From JBMNKL01 sp050952225 (GTDB lineage Bacteria; Bacillota; Clostridia; Acetivibrionales; DTU013), in the NCBI GenBank assembly GCA_050952225.1, contig JBMNKL010000001.1:620001-684000 (forward strand): 64,000 nt of DNA, read 5' to 3'. Shown here piece by piece: positions 1 through 7,499 of the stretch. Under the pieces are notes generated by a model that worked only from the letters and a program-made list of their open reading frames with translations, searched no databases and was not told the DNA's origin. The first letter of the stretch is position 1. Every line of letters starts with the position of its first letter. The position numbers were made by a program, and so were the translations under genes.

Positions 1-1
1 T

Positions 2-787
2 TCGAAGTTTTCAGAGGCCTCTTATGCACTGTTTGAAGTAGTTTTGTCCTGGGAAGAACAGATGGTCAGAAAGTGGGGCCTGCGGCCTCAAGAGTCCTCT
101 CCGCATTATAGTTGCGCCGGGTTTTTCAGTATACCCAGGGGATTAATTGAAAGTGATGAATACCTGTGGGACTCTCTTACGCAGACTATCTGCAAAAAAG
201 GATATGAAGGAAGAATTGGCCTGCAAGCCGATTTTGCAGCAGACTGCTATTACAACCCCGAAAATAAAACCTATCAGGGCTTGTTTAATAAAGAGGTCCG
301 GACAAGAGAGCAACAGATTGAAATGATTTTGTATTTGGCTCGCGAATATCCGTTTGTCATAATGGAAGATCCTCTTAGCGAGGATGATTTTGAAGGTCAT
401 GCATATTTGACAGAAAAGACCGGTATACAAATTGTTGGTGACGATCTTTTTTCCACTAATTTGGAACGGGTGAAAAAGGGTATTGAAACAGGCGCATGTA
501 ATACGGTTCTGCTAAAGGTAAATCAAGTTGGCACTATAACTGAGGCACTTGAGATGGTTCAACTGGCTTATGAAAACGGTTATGGAGTAATGCCCTGCTC
601 CAGCCGGGGTGAAAATCTTGACATATGCGATTACAGCGTTGGGCTAAACGCGGCAACTATCAGGGAAAGCGGCCTTGGTTCAGCCGGCACCCGTTTTCTT
701 GAAATAGAAGCGGAGCTAGGTTCCAGGGCGAAATATGCAGGGAAAAGCGGACTTAAAGGATGGAAATTTCAATGCCAGAAGCTTTAA
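2..787 (+). CDS. Enolase-like protein, 5' end off the window
   Basis: The reading frame is open to the left edge, so the N-terminal domain is missing and what remains is the TIM-barrel part of an enolase homologue. Enolase motifs are visible: the metal-binding series QADFAAD, IMEDPLSEDDFEG and IVGDDLFSTN, and a barrel lysine in LLKVNQVGTITEA. Other active-site parts are changed. The usual GDEGGFAP loop (general-base glutamates) is replaced by CAGFFSIPRG. The SHRSGE phosphate/histidine loop reads PCSSRGE, and the later KTG lysine reads RESG. It resembles the gene that follows, and the two sit 43 bp apart. A true phosphopyruvate hydratase activity is doubtful. An enolase-fold enzyme on another substrate, or one half of a heteromer, is my inference. 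Confidence 0.85.
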   Translation, partial: SKFSEASYALFEVVLSWEEQMVRKWGLRPQESSPHYSCAGFFSIPRGLIESDEYLWDSLTQTICKKGYEGRIGLQADFAADCYYNPENKTYQGLFNKEVRTREQQIEMILYLAREYPFVIMEDPLSEDDFEGHAYLTEKTGIQIVGDDLFSTNLERVKKGIETGACNTVLLKVNQVGTITEALEMVQLAYENGYGVMPCSSRGENLDICDYSVGLNAATIRESGLGSAGTRFLEIEAELGSRAKYAGKSGLKGWKFQCQKL

Positions 788-830
788 GCATAAAAACAAA
801 GAAGTACTCAGCTAATTGGAGGAATGGACT

Positions 831-2108
831 ATGCACGGAACAGCAATAAAATCAATAACAGCAAAAGAAGCTTATTCCGATCGCACAAGGCCGGCTGTCC
901 ATGTAACTGTTATAACAGAAAACGGAGCGGTGGGAAAAGGGACTTGTTGTCCTGGTATTTCTGCAGGCTCTTATGAAGTTGAATCTCTGTATGATGGCGA
1001 TGAAAGATTTGGAGGCTATGGCTTTAGAAAGGCAGCAGATAACCTTAACCGGCTGGTAGCCCCGAAGCTTATTGGATTAGATGCGAGTAATCAAACCGCG
1101 TGCGATGCAGCTATACTGGAGATTGGGAAACCGGTAATTGGCGGTATTGCTTCAGCAGCTCTTTCAACGGCTATATTGAACGCCGGGGCGGCGGCTCTTA
1201 AGATCCCTCTTTATGAACATATCGGAGGGGTCAGGGCTTTTACCCTGCCTATTCCCGGCGTGACGGTGGCTACCGGGAGTACCCGTTATAACGGTACGGA
1301 TAAAGCAGGATACAAGCCGTCATACTCCTTTGTAGCCTATGACTTTGATACTTTCACAGAAGCCAGCACGGCTTTGTGGGAAGTATTTATGGATTGGTCT
1401 GACTATATTAAAGACAACCTTGGAATAAAAATGCAGCCCATTGCGGGGATGGCGATACCCAAAGGTAAACTCAAAGATGATTATCAACTTTGGGACATGA
1501 TGGCGGATGTAATTAGCAAGTCAGGTTACACAGACAGGATCGGAATACAGGTAGACATGGCTGCAAACAGCTTTTATAACCGAGAAACGATGTTGTACGA
1601 AGGGTTGTTCAGTCATGAACCAAAAACGAGAGAAGACATTATTAAACTGGTCGGGAAAATGTCCAAGGATTACCCTTTTGTCATCATAGAAGACCCTCTC
1701 TTTGAGGATGATTTTGAAGGTTTTGCCGAAATTACAAGAAAAGTGGACATACAAATTATTGGTGACGACCTGTTGGCCACAAATCCGGACAGACTACGCA
1801 AAGCGATAAATATGAAGGCAGGTAACGCAGTTCGTATTGTTACAGGCCAAATAGGAACTGTGACCGAGGCAATGGAAGTGGTTCAGCTCGCCGTTGAGAA
1901 TCACTTCGGGATTTCCCCCTGTGGTGCAAGGGGCGAAGATATATCTATCTGCGATTATGCAGTTGGCTACAACGCAGGCACCATTCGTGAAAACGGGCTG
2001 GGCTATTCCGGCAACCGGCTGTTACAGATTGAAAAGGAGCTTGGGACACGGGCAAGATTTTTCGGCAAAGCAGGAATCACGGGGAGACGATTTACAATTA
2101 GAAAATAA
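831..2108 (+). CDS. Enolase-like protein, second tandem copy
   Basis: Full-length (425 aa) enolase homologue. The ATG at 831 was chosen because GGAGG lies at 818-822. The N-terminal capping domain is recognisable (GISAGSYEV, then YDGDERFGGYG, resembling the enolase GASTG and RDGD stretches). The metal aspartate/glutamate series is retained (QVDMAAN, IIEDPLFEDDFEG, IIGDDLLATN). The general-base loop is replaced (PIAGMAIPKG), the barrel lysine of IKVNQIG is lost (RIVTGQIG), and the SHRSGE loop reads SPCGARGE. It therefore keeps the metal site but lacks the enolase acid/base machinery, whereas the upstream partner still has the lysine. That complementary pattern suggests neofunctionalisation or a heteromeric pair. 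The glycerate-kinase-like gene follows 14 bp downstream, so this is probably one transcription unit. Confidence 0.88.
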   Translation: MHGTAIKSITAKEAYSDRTRPAVHVTVITENGAVGKGTCCPGISAGSYEVESLYDGDERFGGYGFRKAADNLNRLVAPKLIGLDASNQTACDAAILEIGKPVIGGIASAALSTAILNAGAAALKIPLYEHIGGVRAFTLPIPGVTVATGSTRYNGTDKAGYKPSYSFVAYDFDTFTEASTALWEVFMDWSDYIKDNLGIKMQPIAGMAIPKGKLKDDYQLWDMMADVISKSGYTDRIGIQVDMAANSFYNRETMLYEGLFSHEPKTREDIIKLVGKMSKDYPFVIIEDPLFEDDFEGFAEITRKVDIQIIGDDLLATNPDRLRKAINMKAGNAVRIVTGQIGTVTEAMEVVQLAVENHFGISPCGARGEDISICDYAVGYNAGTIRENGLGYSGNRLLQIEKELGTRARFFGKAGITGRRFTIRK

Positions 2109-2122
2109 AGGTTGGTAAAGGC

Positions 2123-3613
2123 ATGAGGATTCTTAACTATGATACTTTAACTTCGCATGGAAATATTGAAGGTCGGAAGAAAACAATAGAGATACTGGAA
2201 GCGGCACTGCAGGCTGCGGATCCTTATCAAAATACAAAGAAATTGGCACGTATTGACGACGACAAGTTGTTCGTAGGTTATCCTGATTTTGTTCTGAATG
2301 GTTCGCCCAGAACCGGGACAGAAGTATTCAATCTAAATAAGGATATAGACCGGATCTTTGTCTTTGGTGCGGGAAAAGGAATACAGCGTATTGCAGAGGC
2401 GCTTGAGGCGGTTTTGGGTGATTACCTGACCGGGGGTCATATTCTTTTGAAATATGGAGATAAGCATAACCTTAAAAAAGTAAGCGTTTCCCATGGCGGG
2501 CATCCGGTTCCGGATGAAAACTGCGTTAAAGGTTGTTATAAGCTTGTACAAAAAATCAAGGAAAGCAAGCTGAGCAGTCGGGATTTGGTTTTTACAATAA
2601 TCGGAAACGGAGCCTCTTCTCTTTTGACAATGCCGCCTGATGGTATAAATTTGGATGATGTGGCTCTGATTACCAGTATATTGCAAATTGAAAAAGGAAT
2701 TCCAACAATGACCCTTAACCTCGTCCGAAATCAGGTTGATCAACTCAAAGGAGGCAGGATCACAAGACTCATTCATCCTGCTAAAATGGTACATATCATC
2801 CCTATTGATTTAAATGAAAAAAATGCACTTGGCAAAGAGGGTTATGAAGGATGGATTTATAATAATTTTTGGCTGCATACCCTTCCCGATATCAGTACGC
2901 CCGAAAAAGCAATTGAAGTCCTTAAAGAAAACGAAGTATGTGACAGAATCTCGCCTGCCATACTTGAATACCTGTATAATGAAGCCACAAATAATGATGT
3001 GCTTAAACCTGAAGAATTTGAAAAAATGGATTGTCGTATCTTTGGAATTATGCCGACAAAGATGAATTTTATTGCAGCTGCTATAGAAAAGTCTAAAGAA
3101 TTGGGCTATACGCCGCATTTTATGATGCGAAAGACTTTTGCCGAGGCGTCCATAGCGGGTTCGCTCCTGAGCAGGATAGCAGTTAATGTTGCTGATGAGG
3201 GCGAGCCTTTTAAAGCGCCTTGCGCTCTTATATTTACCGGAGAATTATTGGTTACGGCAGGGAATGAAGCAGGAGTAGGCGGACGGAACCAGGAATTTGC
3301 ATTAAGTGCCGCACAGGTAATTCAGGGCAATAAACGCATTGTTGTTGCGGCATGCGACACGGACGGTACTGACGGGCCGGGCGGATATATAAACGAGGAA
3401 GCTGCAAAGATGGGCTGCACAAATTTGGCCGGCGGTATTGTGGACGGATATACATGCCTTGAAGCGGAAAAGAAAGGTTTGGACATTAGCCATGCCCTAA
3501 AGATTCATAACTCTTCCGACATTCTGTGGAAAATAAATAGCGGTATTTGGACAACCCAAAATATTAGTATTCAGGATATCATTATCATGTTGATTATGGA
3601 CCACGACGGATGA
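2123..3613 (+). CDS. Divergent glycerate 2-kinase-like (MOFRL family) protein
   Basis: 496 aa protein of the GckA/TtuD type, whose known members phosphorylate D-glycerate to 2-phosphoglycerate. Family signatures are HGGHPVPDEN near residue 130, GGRNQEFAL near 393 and DTDGTDGPGGY near 415. Two normally conserved segments are altered. The glycine-rich SGGGSALL loop is IGNGASSLL, and the SDxxGDxxxxIASGPT segment is replaced by unrelated sequence after HIIPIDLNEKN. A canonical paralogue on the reverse strand at 37610-38848 keeps both. 2-Phosphoglycerate is the substrate of enolase, so its position directly after two enolase-like genes is suggestive. The changes argue for a different substrate. 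The start has only a weak AAAGG ribosome-binding site. Confidence 0.8.
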   Translation: MRILNYDTLTSHGNIEGRKKTIEILEAALQAADPYQNTKKLARIDDDKLFVGYPDFVLNGSPRTGTEVFNLNKDIDRIFVFGAGKGIQRIAEALEAVLGDYLTGGHILLKYGDKHNLKKVSVSHGGHPVPDENCVKGCYKLVQKIKESKLSSRDLVFTIIGNGASSLLTMPPDGINLDDVALITSILQIEKGIPTMTLNLVRNQVDQLKGGRITRLIHPAKMVHIIPIDLNEKNALGKEGYEGWIYNNFWLHTLPDISTPEKAIEVLKENEVCDRISPAILEYLYNEATNNDVLKPEEFEKMDCRIFGIMPTKMNFIAAAIEKSKELGYTPHFMMRKTFAEASIAGSLLSRIAVNVADEGEPFKAPCALIFTGELLVTAGNEAGVGGRNQEFALSAAQVIQGNKRIVVAACDTDGTDGPGGYINEEAAKMGCTNLAGGIVDGYTCLEAEKKGLDISHALKIHNSSDILWKINSGIWTTQNISIQDIIIMLIMDHDG

Positions 3614-3660
3614 GAAAAATTGACCGTAAGAAACCGTGCAATAGTGGAAGGAGGCGTAAA

Positions 3661-4806
3661 ATGAAACCGATTAACTTTGAACAACGACGTAAAAAAGTAG
3701 CTGATAATGTCGCAAGGCATGGTTACGATGTTTACCTTGGCACACGTCAGGCAGCTCTTCACTACCTGGGAGGAGTATTTATGCCCTGGCGCGGCGTGGC
3801 CATGATAACAGCAAAAGGGGAATTTAAGCTTTTTTATTGGTCAGGTGATTTAAGCCGGGTTAAAGCTGAAGGCCCCCCGATGGAGATAATACCCTATAAA
3901 TATGATGAACTATTTGCAAAAATAAAAGAAGAGCTTGATGTGCTTGGTATTTCTGAAGGCAGAATAGCAGTGGATTTAGCCCACAAAGGAAATGCCCAGC
4001 CTGCTCCGGGGATTCTTACTGCCGCTGAATACATTGAATTGCGCGAGACATTTCCAAATGCCCATATTGGCAATGGTGTAGATATTTTGGATGAAATCAT
4101 CATAATCAAGGATGAAGCGGAACTGGAAAGAATGCGGTATGTCAGTGAAATAGCAGATTACGGCTTCCAAATGGCCTTGAAGGAAATTAAGGCAGGCGTG
4201 ACTGAAAACCATATTGCCGGAGTTATAGAGCAGGCAATTCGCGATAAAGGCAGTTATTGGTCATGGTCAGTGACTGCCGGAACAGAAGTGGGCAGCGGTA
4301 ACAGAACGGCATTTCTTGGAGGGGTGACGCAGATAGCAACAGATAAATTGATTGAACCAAATCAGTTTATAATTCTTGATTTTCATCCTTCATATGATTT
4401 ATACCTCTGTGATTTTAGCGTACCTGTTTTCTACGGTACCCCTAACGAGCAGCAAAAAAAGCTTATAGCGTGCTGGGAAGAAGCTGTTGAGACTGTTTTC
4501 TCGGCTATTAAACCGGGCAAAGTTATTGCGGACGTTGTAAAAGAGGGAATAGAGGTATACAGAAAATATGATCTTTACGAATACTGTTTGCCAAGATTTG
4601 GCCATGGTATTGGTGTATGCGCAAGGACAGGGCCATCGCTAAATGAAAGCAACACTGATGTATTTAGAGCGGGAATGGTAATTGCTTTAGGTGCTCATCT
4701 CTATCAACCCGGTCAAGGCGGTATGAGACTTGAATATCCTGTTTATGTGGGTGAGAACGGCGCGGAACAGCTTGCCAAAACACCTATGAAGGTCCATTAT
4801 GTCTGA
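3661..4806 (+). CDS. M24 (Xaa-Pro peptidase/creatinase fold) family protein
   Basis: 381 aa from an ATG preceded by GGAAGGAGG. It has the two-domain layout of aminopeptidase P, prolidase and creatinase. Four of five metal ligands are present: two aspartates 11 apart in ILDFHPSYDLYLCDF, the histidine of FGHGIG, and the last glutamate in MRLEYPV. The glutamate of the usual TIEPG motif is missing (IALGAHLY), and the HE pair after GHGIG reads AR. Creatinases in this fold work without metals, so a non-peptidase hydrolase is as likely as a peptidase. It is the last gene of the enolase-like cluster and overlaps or abuts the kinase-like gene, so it probably belongs to the same pathway. Confidence 0.8.
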   Translation: MKPINFEQRRKKVADNVARHGYDVYLGTRQAALHYLGGVFMPWRGVAMITAKGEFKLFYWSGDLSRVKAEGPPMEIIPYKYDELFAKIKEELDVLGISEGRIAVDLAHKGNAQPAPGILTAAEYIELRETFPNAHIGNGVDILDEIIIIKDEAELERMRYVSEIADYGFQMALKEIKAGVTENHIAGVIEQAIRDKGSYWSWSVTAGTEVGSGNRTAFLGGVTQIATDKLIEPNQFIILDFHPSYDLYLCDFSVPVFYGTPNEQQKKLIACWEEAVETVFSAIKPGKVIADVVKEGIEVYRKYDLYEYCLPRFGHGIGVCARTGPSLNESNTDVFRAGMVIALGAHLYQPGQGGMRLEYPVYVGENGAEQLAKTPMKVHYV

Positions 4807-4857
4807 TCAAAACTGAACATATATAGGGGAGGACGCTATCTTCCAATATCTTGCCAA

Positions 4858-4886
4858 TTGATTTTATAGAAATCATGTGTTAATAT
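4858..4886 (+). promoter_or_regulatory. Predicted SigA-type promoter
   Basis: TTGATT and TAATAT are separated by 17 bp, with a TG one base before the -10 box (extended -10). It would drive the small open frame at 4919 and, through the hairpin at 4996-5023, the YkuK-like gene. Confidence 0.6.
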
Positions 4887-4918
4887 AAAATATATATTTT
4901 TTAGAAAGGGCTGAATGT

Positions 4919-5008
4919 ATGGGTATGAGACGATTGCAGGATTTGTTCAAACCAGGTGTCCATACCCGTATTGTGTCTAAACCGGACAGAAGAATGCCCT
5001 GTGAATAA
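4919..5008 (+). CDS. Possible 29-residue leader peptide
   Basis: A short open frame begins with ATG 15 bases after the first A of AGAAAGGG and encodes a basic 29-residue peptide (MGMRRLQDLFKPG at its start, RRMPCE at its end). Its stop codon lies in the loop of the terminator-like hairpin that precedes the YkuK-like gene. That geometry is typical of leader peptides or translation-coupled attenuators. It could equally be a fortuitous frame in an untranslated leader. I do not recognise the peptide. Confidence 0.4.
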   Translation: MGMRRLQDLFKPGVHTRIVSKPDRRMPCE

Positions 5009-5032
5009 GTCCCTTCACAGGGCTTATTTTTT
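4996..5032 (+). terminator. Intrinsic terminator or attenuator upstream of the YkuK-like gene
   Basis: GCCCTGTGAA pairs perfectly with TTCACAGGGC across an 8-base loop and is followed by TTATTTTTT. The ribosome-binding site of the next gene (GGAGG at 5033) starts immediately after the T-run, so read-through would be needed to express that gene from the promoter at 4858. Confidence 0.7.
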
Positions 5033-5045
5033 GGAGGCTATATCG

Positions 5046-5588
5046 ATGTTACTTGGAAATTCGCTTGCAATTGACGAAAATACCGTGTTTAGCAGCATTA
5101 GAAAAACCGGGCTTAGCTTTGATGAGGTATGCCGTGATATCATCGAGTTTATCAAGGCGGATACCGACAGTTCCTACCGGATATCAGTGGGTACGGATTC
5201 GCACGTTGGCAACACGACTGTTTTCGTATCATGCATTGTTATTCACAGGGTCGGGAAAGGCGCAATCGGTTTTCTGCATAAATGCGAATTGCAAAGGGCG
5301 GTAACAAACCTCCGCGAAAAGATATACCTCGAAACATGCGCCAGTCTGCAGTTGGCTTACTTGTTTGATGAAGAAAGGATGGAGCAGATTGTTCGGGCGC
5401 TTGGGCCAAACAGGAAAAATAAAGGTGTTTCATTTGAATTTCATATAGATATAGGGACCAAGGGACAGACTAAGAGCCTTATAAATGAAATGGTCGGCAT
5501 GGTAAAGGGGTTGAATTTCATCCCGAAAATCAAGCCGGACAGTTATTGTGCCAGCTGCTTTGCCGATAAGTATACCAAGGCAATGTAG
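5046..5588 (+). CDS. YkuK-like RNase H-fold protein (DUF458)
   Basis: 180 aa from an ATG eight bases after GGAGG; an in-frame start further upstream would lie before the terminator hairpin. The sequence has the family pattern: SVGTDSH near residue 48 (an aspartate in the first strand of an RNase H-like fold), then KIYLETCASL and a late FHIDIGTKGQT segment with a second acidic pair. The Bacillus homologue YkuK is of unknown cellular role, and the RNase H-like fold suggests nucleic-acid or nucleotide binding. It stands alone between hairpins and appears to be separately regulated. Confidence 0.75.
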   Translation: MLLGNSLAIDENTVFSSIRKTGLSFDEVCRDIIEFIKADTDSSYRISVGTDSHVGNTTVFVSCIVIHRVGKGAIGFLHKCELQRAVTNLREKIYLETCASLQLAYLFDEERMEQIVRALGPNRKNKGVSFEFHIDIGTKGQTKSLINEMVGMVKGLNFIPKIKPDSYCASCFADKYTKAM

Positions 5589-5723
5589 TGAAAAGGCAAA
5601 ATTTTGCGTGGCATAGAATACTAAAGGCCGCCTCGGCATAAAAATAACGTAGGGGAAAATGCTTGGCAGTATTTCCGGTTGCGTTGCCGGTACTGTCTTG
5701 CCTAGTTGAGAGGTGGCCATATA

Positions 5724-6479
5724 ATGAAAAAAATCATATCAATTGCAACTCTTTTTGTTTTTTTTGCGCTAATGCTGCCGGGATGCGGCGTTCTGGAAGA
5801 GCTGGGATTGCAGGAAAGCCGGGATGATGAGTTTCAGCCCGTGAGCAGTATTGTTATCGGTGAATCGGAAGCAAGCAAGCTGACTGAAAAAACTCCCGTA
5901 CGTCTTTATTTCGCAAACGCCGACAACACAAAACTTAAGCTTGAAATCAGGTATATCGACCTCAAGGACGAGGAAAAGAATGCAAGCACCCTGGCGTCTG
6001 CGATTATAAATGAATTGATCAGGGGACCTTCGAATGAAGCGACACACAAGAGGACCATTCCTGCCGAAGCAAAGCTTCGTACGCCGGTGAGCATCAGCAA
6101 GAAAGTTGCAACGGTGGATATGTCCAAGGAGTTTAAAACAAAGCATCCCGGCGGGAAAGATGCCGAGAAAATGACTATTTATTCAATTGTTAACTCGCTG
6201 ACGGAGCTTGAAGAAATAGAAAAGGTCAAGTTTACCATAGAGGGCAAATCCCAGAAGGAATTCATGGGCAATTTCAAGTTTGACGCGTTGTTCCCGAGGA
6301 GTTCACAGCTAATAAGCAAGGAAGGGGCAGAGGCTTCGGTGACAACGGATGAAACGGATGCTGTAAACCTGGAAAGCGGCGGTACGTTTTTCGGGGATGA
6401 TCCGGAAGCCGCCAATTCCAGGGAGACTGCCGGGGGGCAGGATGGGGAGACGATCGACGGTCTGGATATATTGGAGTGA
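5724..6479 (+). CDS. GerMN-domain lipoprotein
   Basis: 251 aa. The ATG at 5724 gives a clean lipoprotein signal: MKK, a hydrophobic stretch, and the lipobox LPGC at about residue 21. A GerMN domain follows at about residues 50-190 (VRLYFAN at its start, ELIRGP in the middle, VNSLTEL late). GerM of Bacillus is a sporulation and germination protein needed for normal cortex and septal development, and related domains occur in envelope proteins of non-sporulating stages. The last 60 residues are acidic and low-complexity. It would act outside the membrane. It converges with the glycosyltransferase gene, with 15 bp between the stop codons. Confidence 0.8.
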   Translation: MKKIISIATLFVFFALMLPGCGVLEELGLQESRDDEFQPVSSIVIGESEASKLTEKTPVRLYFANADNTKLKLEIRYIDLKDEEKNASTLASAIINELIRGPSNEATHKRTIPAEAKLRTPVSISKKVATVDMSKEFKTKHPGGKDAEKMTIYSIVNSLTELEEIEKVKFTIEGKSQKEFMGNFKFDALFPRSSQLISKEGAEASVTTDETDAVNLESGGTFFGDDPEAANSRETAGGQDGETIDGLDILE

Positions 6480-6494
6480 GCAACAGTATCCGCC

Positions 6495-7460
6495 TCATGA
6501 TGCCCCATCGCTGGTACCTTCGTTGCCGAAGTTTTTCTTGAGGCTTATGATATATAAGGGCCTCCCCTTGACTTCGTCATAAATTCGTGACGTATATTCA
6601 CCCAGGATGCCTGTCATTATTAACATGGCACCGCTGAAGACCAGGCTGGCCGCTACCGCAGGCGACCAGCCTGGTACCGCTTTATCCGTAAACAGTATTT
6701 CATATATTATTGCGGCCAGGGAGATAAAACCGGCAATTAACGCGGCAATTCCCAGGTACATGGAAAATCTCAGGGGTTTGCTTGAGAAAGAAATGACAGC
6801 GTCCGCTGCGAATTTGAGCATTTTTTTTAGCGGATATTTTGTAATACCGGCAAAACGTTCCTGCCTTACAAACTTTACATCGGTTTGCCTGAAACCGGCC
6901 CAGTTGACCAGCCCCCTGACATACCTGTTTCTTTCCGGCAGTTCATTCAGGACATTACATACATTCCTGTCAATCAGCCTGAAATCGCCCGTATCTTCCG
7001 GCATCTCAACATCGGCGAGATGATTCAGCGCCCTGTAAAAAATCCTGGCAGTGGACTTCTTAAACAGGGTTTCGCCTTTCCTTTTTATCCTCCTGCCGTA
7101 TACGACATTATACCCTTCTTTCCATTTCCTGATCATATCAGGAATGACTTCGGGCGGATCCTGGAGGTCGGCGTCTATGACAATAACCGCCTCTCCTGAC
7201 GAGTGTTTCATGCCGGCCGTTATGGCGGCCTGATGCCCGAAGTTCCTGGAAAAGCTTATGAGCTTCACCCTTTTGTCCTTGTCGCAGATTTCTTTTGCCA
7301 GTTCTAATGTTTTGTCCCGGCTTCCGTCGTTTACGAGTATTATTTCATATTTTTCCCCGAGCGATGCCATCACCCGCGTGAGCCTCTTGTAGGTTTCGCC
7401 GATAACGGCTTCTTCGTTGTATACCGGTACGACAACGGAGTAGCGTATGTTTTCATCCAT
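6495..7460 (-). CDS. GT2 family glycosyltransferase with two C-terminal membrane segments
   Basis: 321 aa from an ATG preceded by AGGTGA. The N-terminal domain has VVVPVYNEE and the acidic metal-binding motif VIDADLQDPPE, as in dolichyl-phosphate mannose synthase and the undecaprenyl-phosphate sugar transferases GtrB and ArnC. Two transmembrane helices at about 225-250 and 262-285 match that subfamily. It probably loads a sugar onto a polyprenyl phosphate for use outside the membrane. The large polytopic protein encoded 39 bp upstream on the same strand is a plausible partner that would use the lipid-linked sugar. A GTG three codons upstream is a less likely start. Confidence 0.87.
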   Translation of the reverse strand: MDENIRYSVVVPVYNEEAVIGETYKRLTRVMASLGEKYEIILVNDGSRDKTLELAKEICDKDKRVKLISFSRNFGHQAAITAGMKHSSGEAVIVIDADLQDPPEVIPDMIRKWKEGYNVVYGRRIKRKGETLFKKSTARIFYRALNHLADVEMPEDTGDFRLIDRNVCNVLNELPERNRYVRGLVNWAGFRQTDVKFVRQERFAGITKYPLKKMLKFAADAVISFSSKPLRFSMYLGIAALIAGFISLAAIIYEILFTDKAVPGWSPAVAASLVFSGAMLIMTGILGEYTSRIYDEVKGRPLYIISLKKNFGNEGTSDGAS

Positions 7461-7499
7461 AAAAATCACCTGCCGGTAATAGTTTTACATTTTTGCAAT

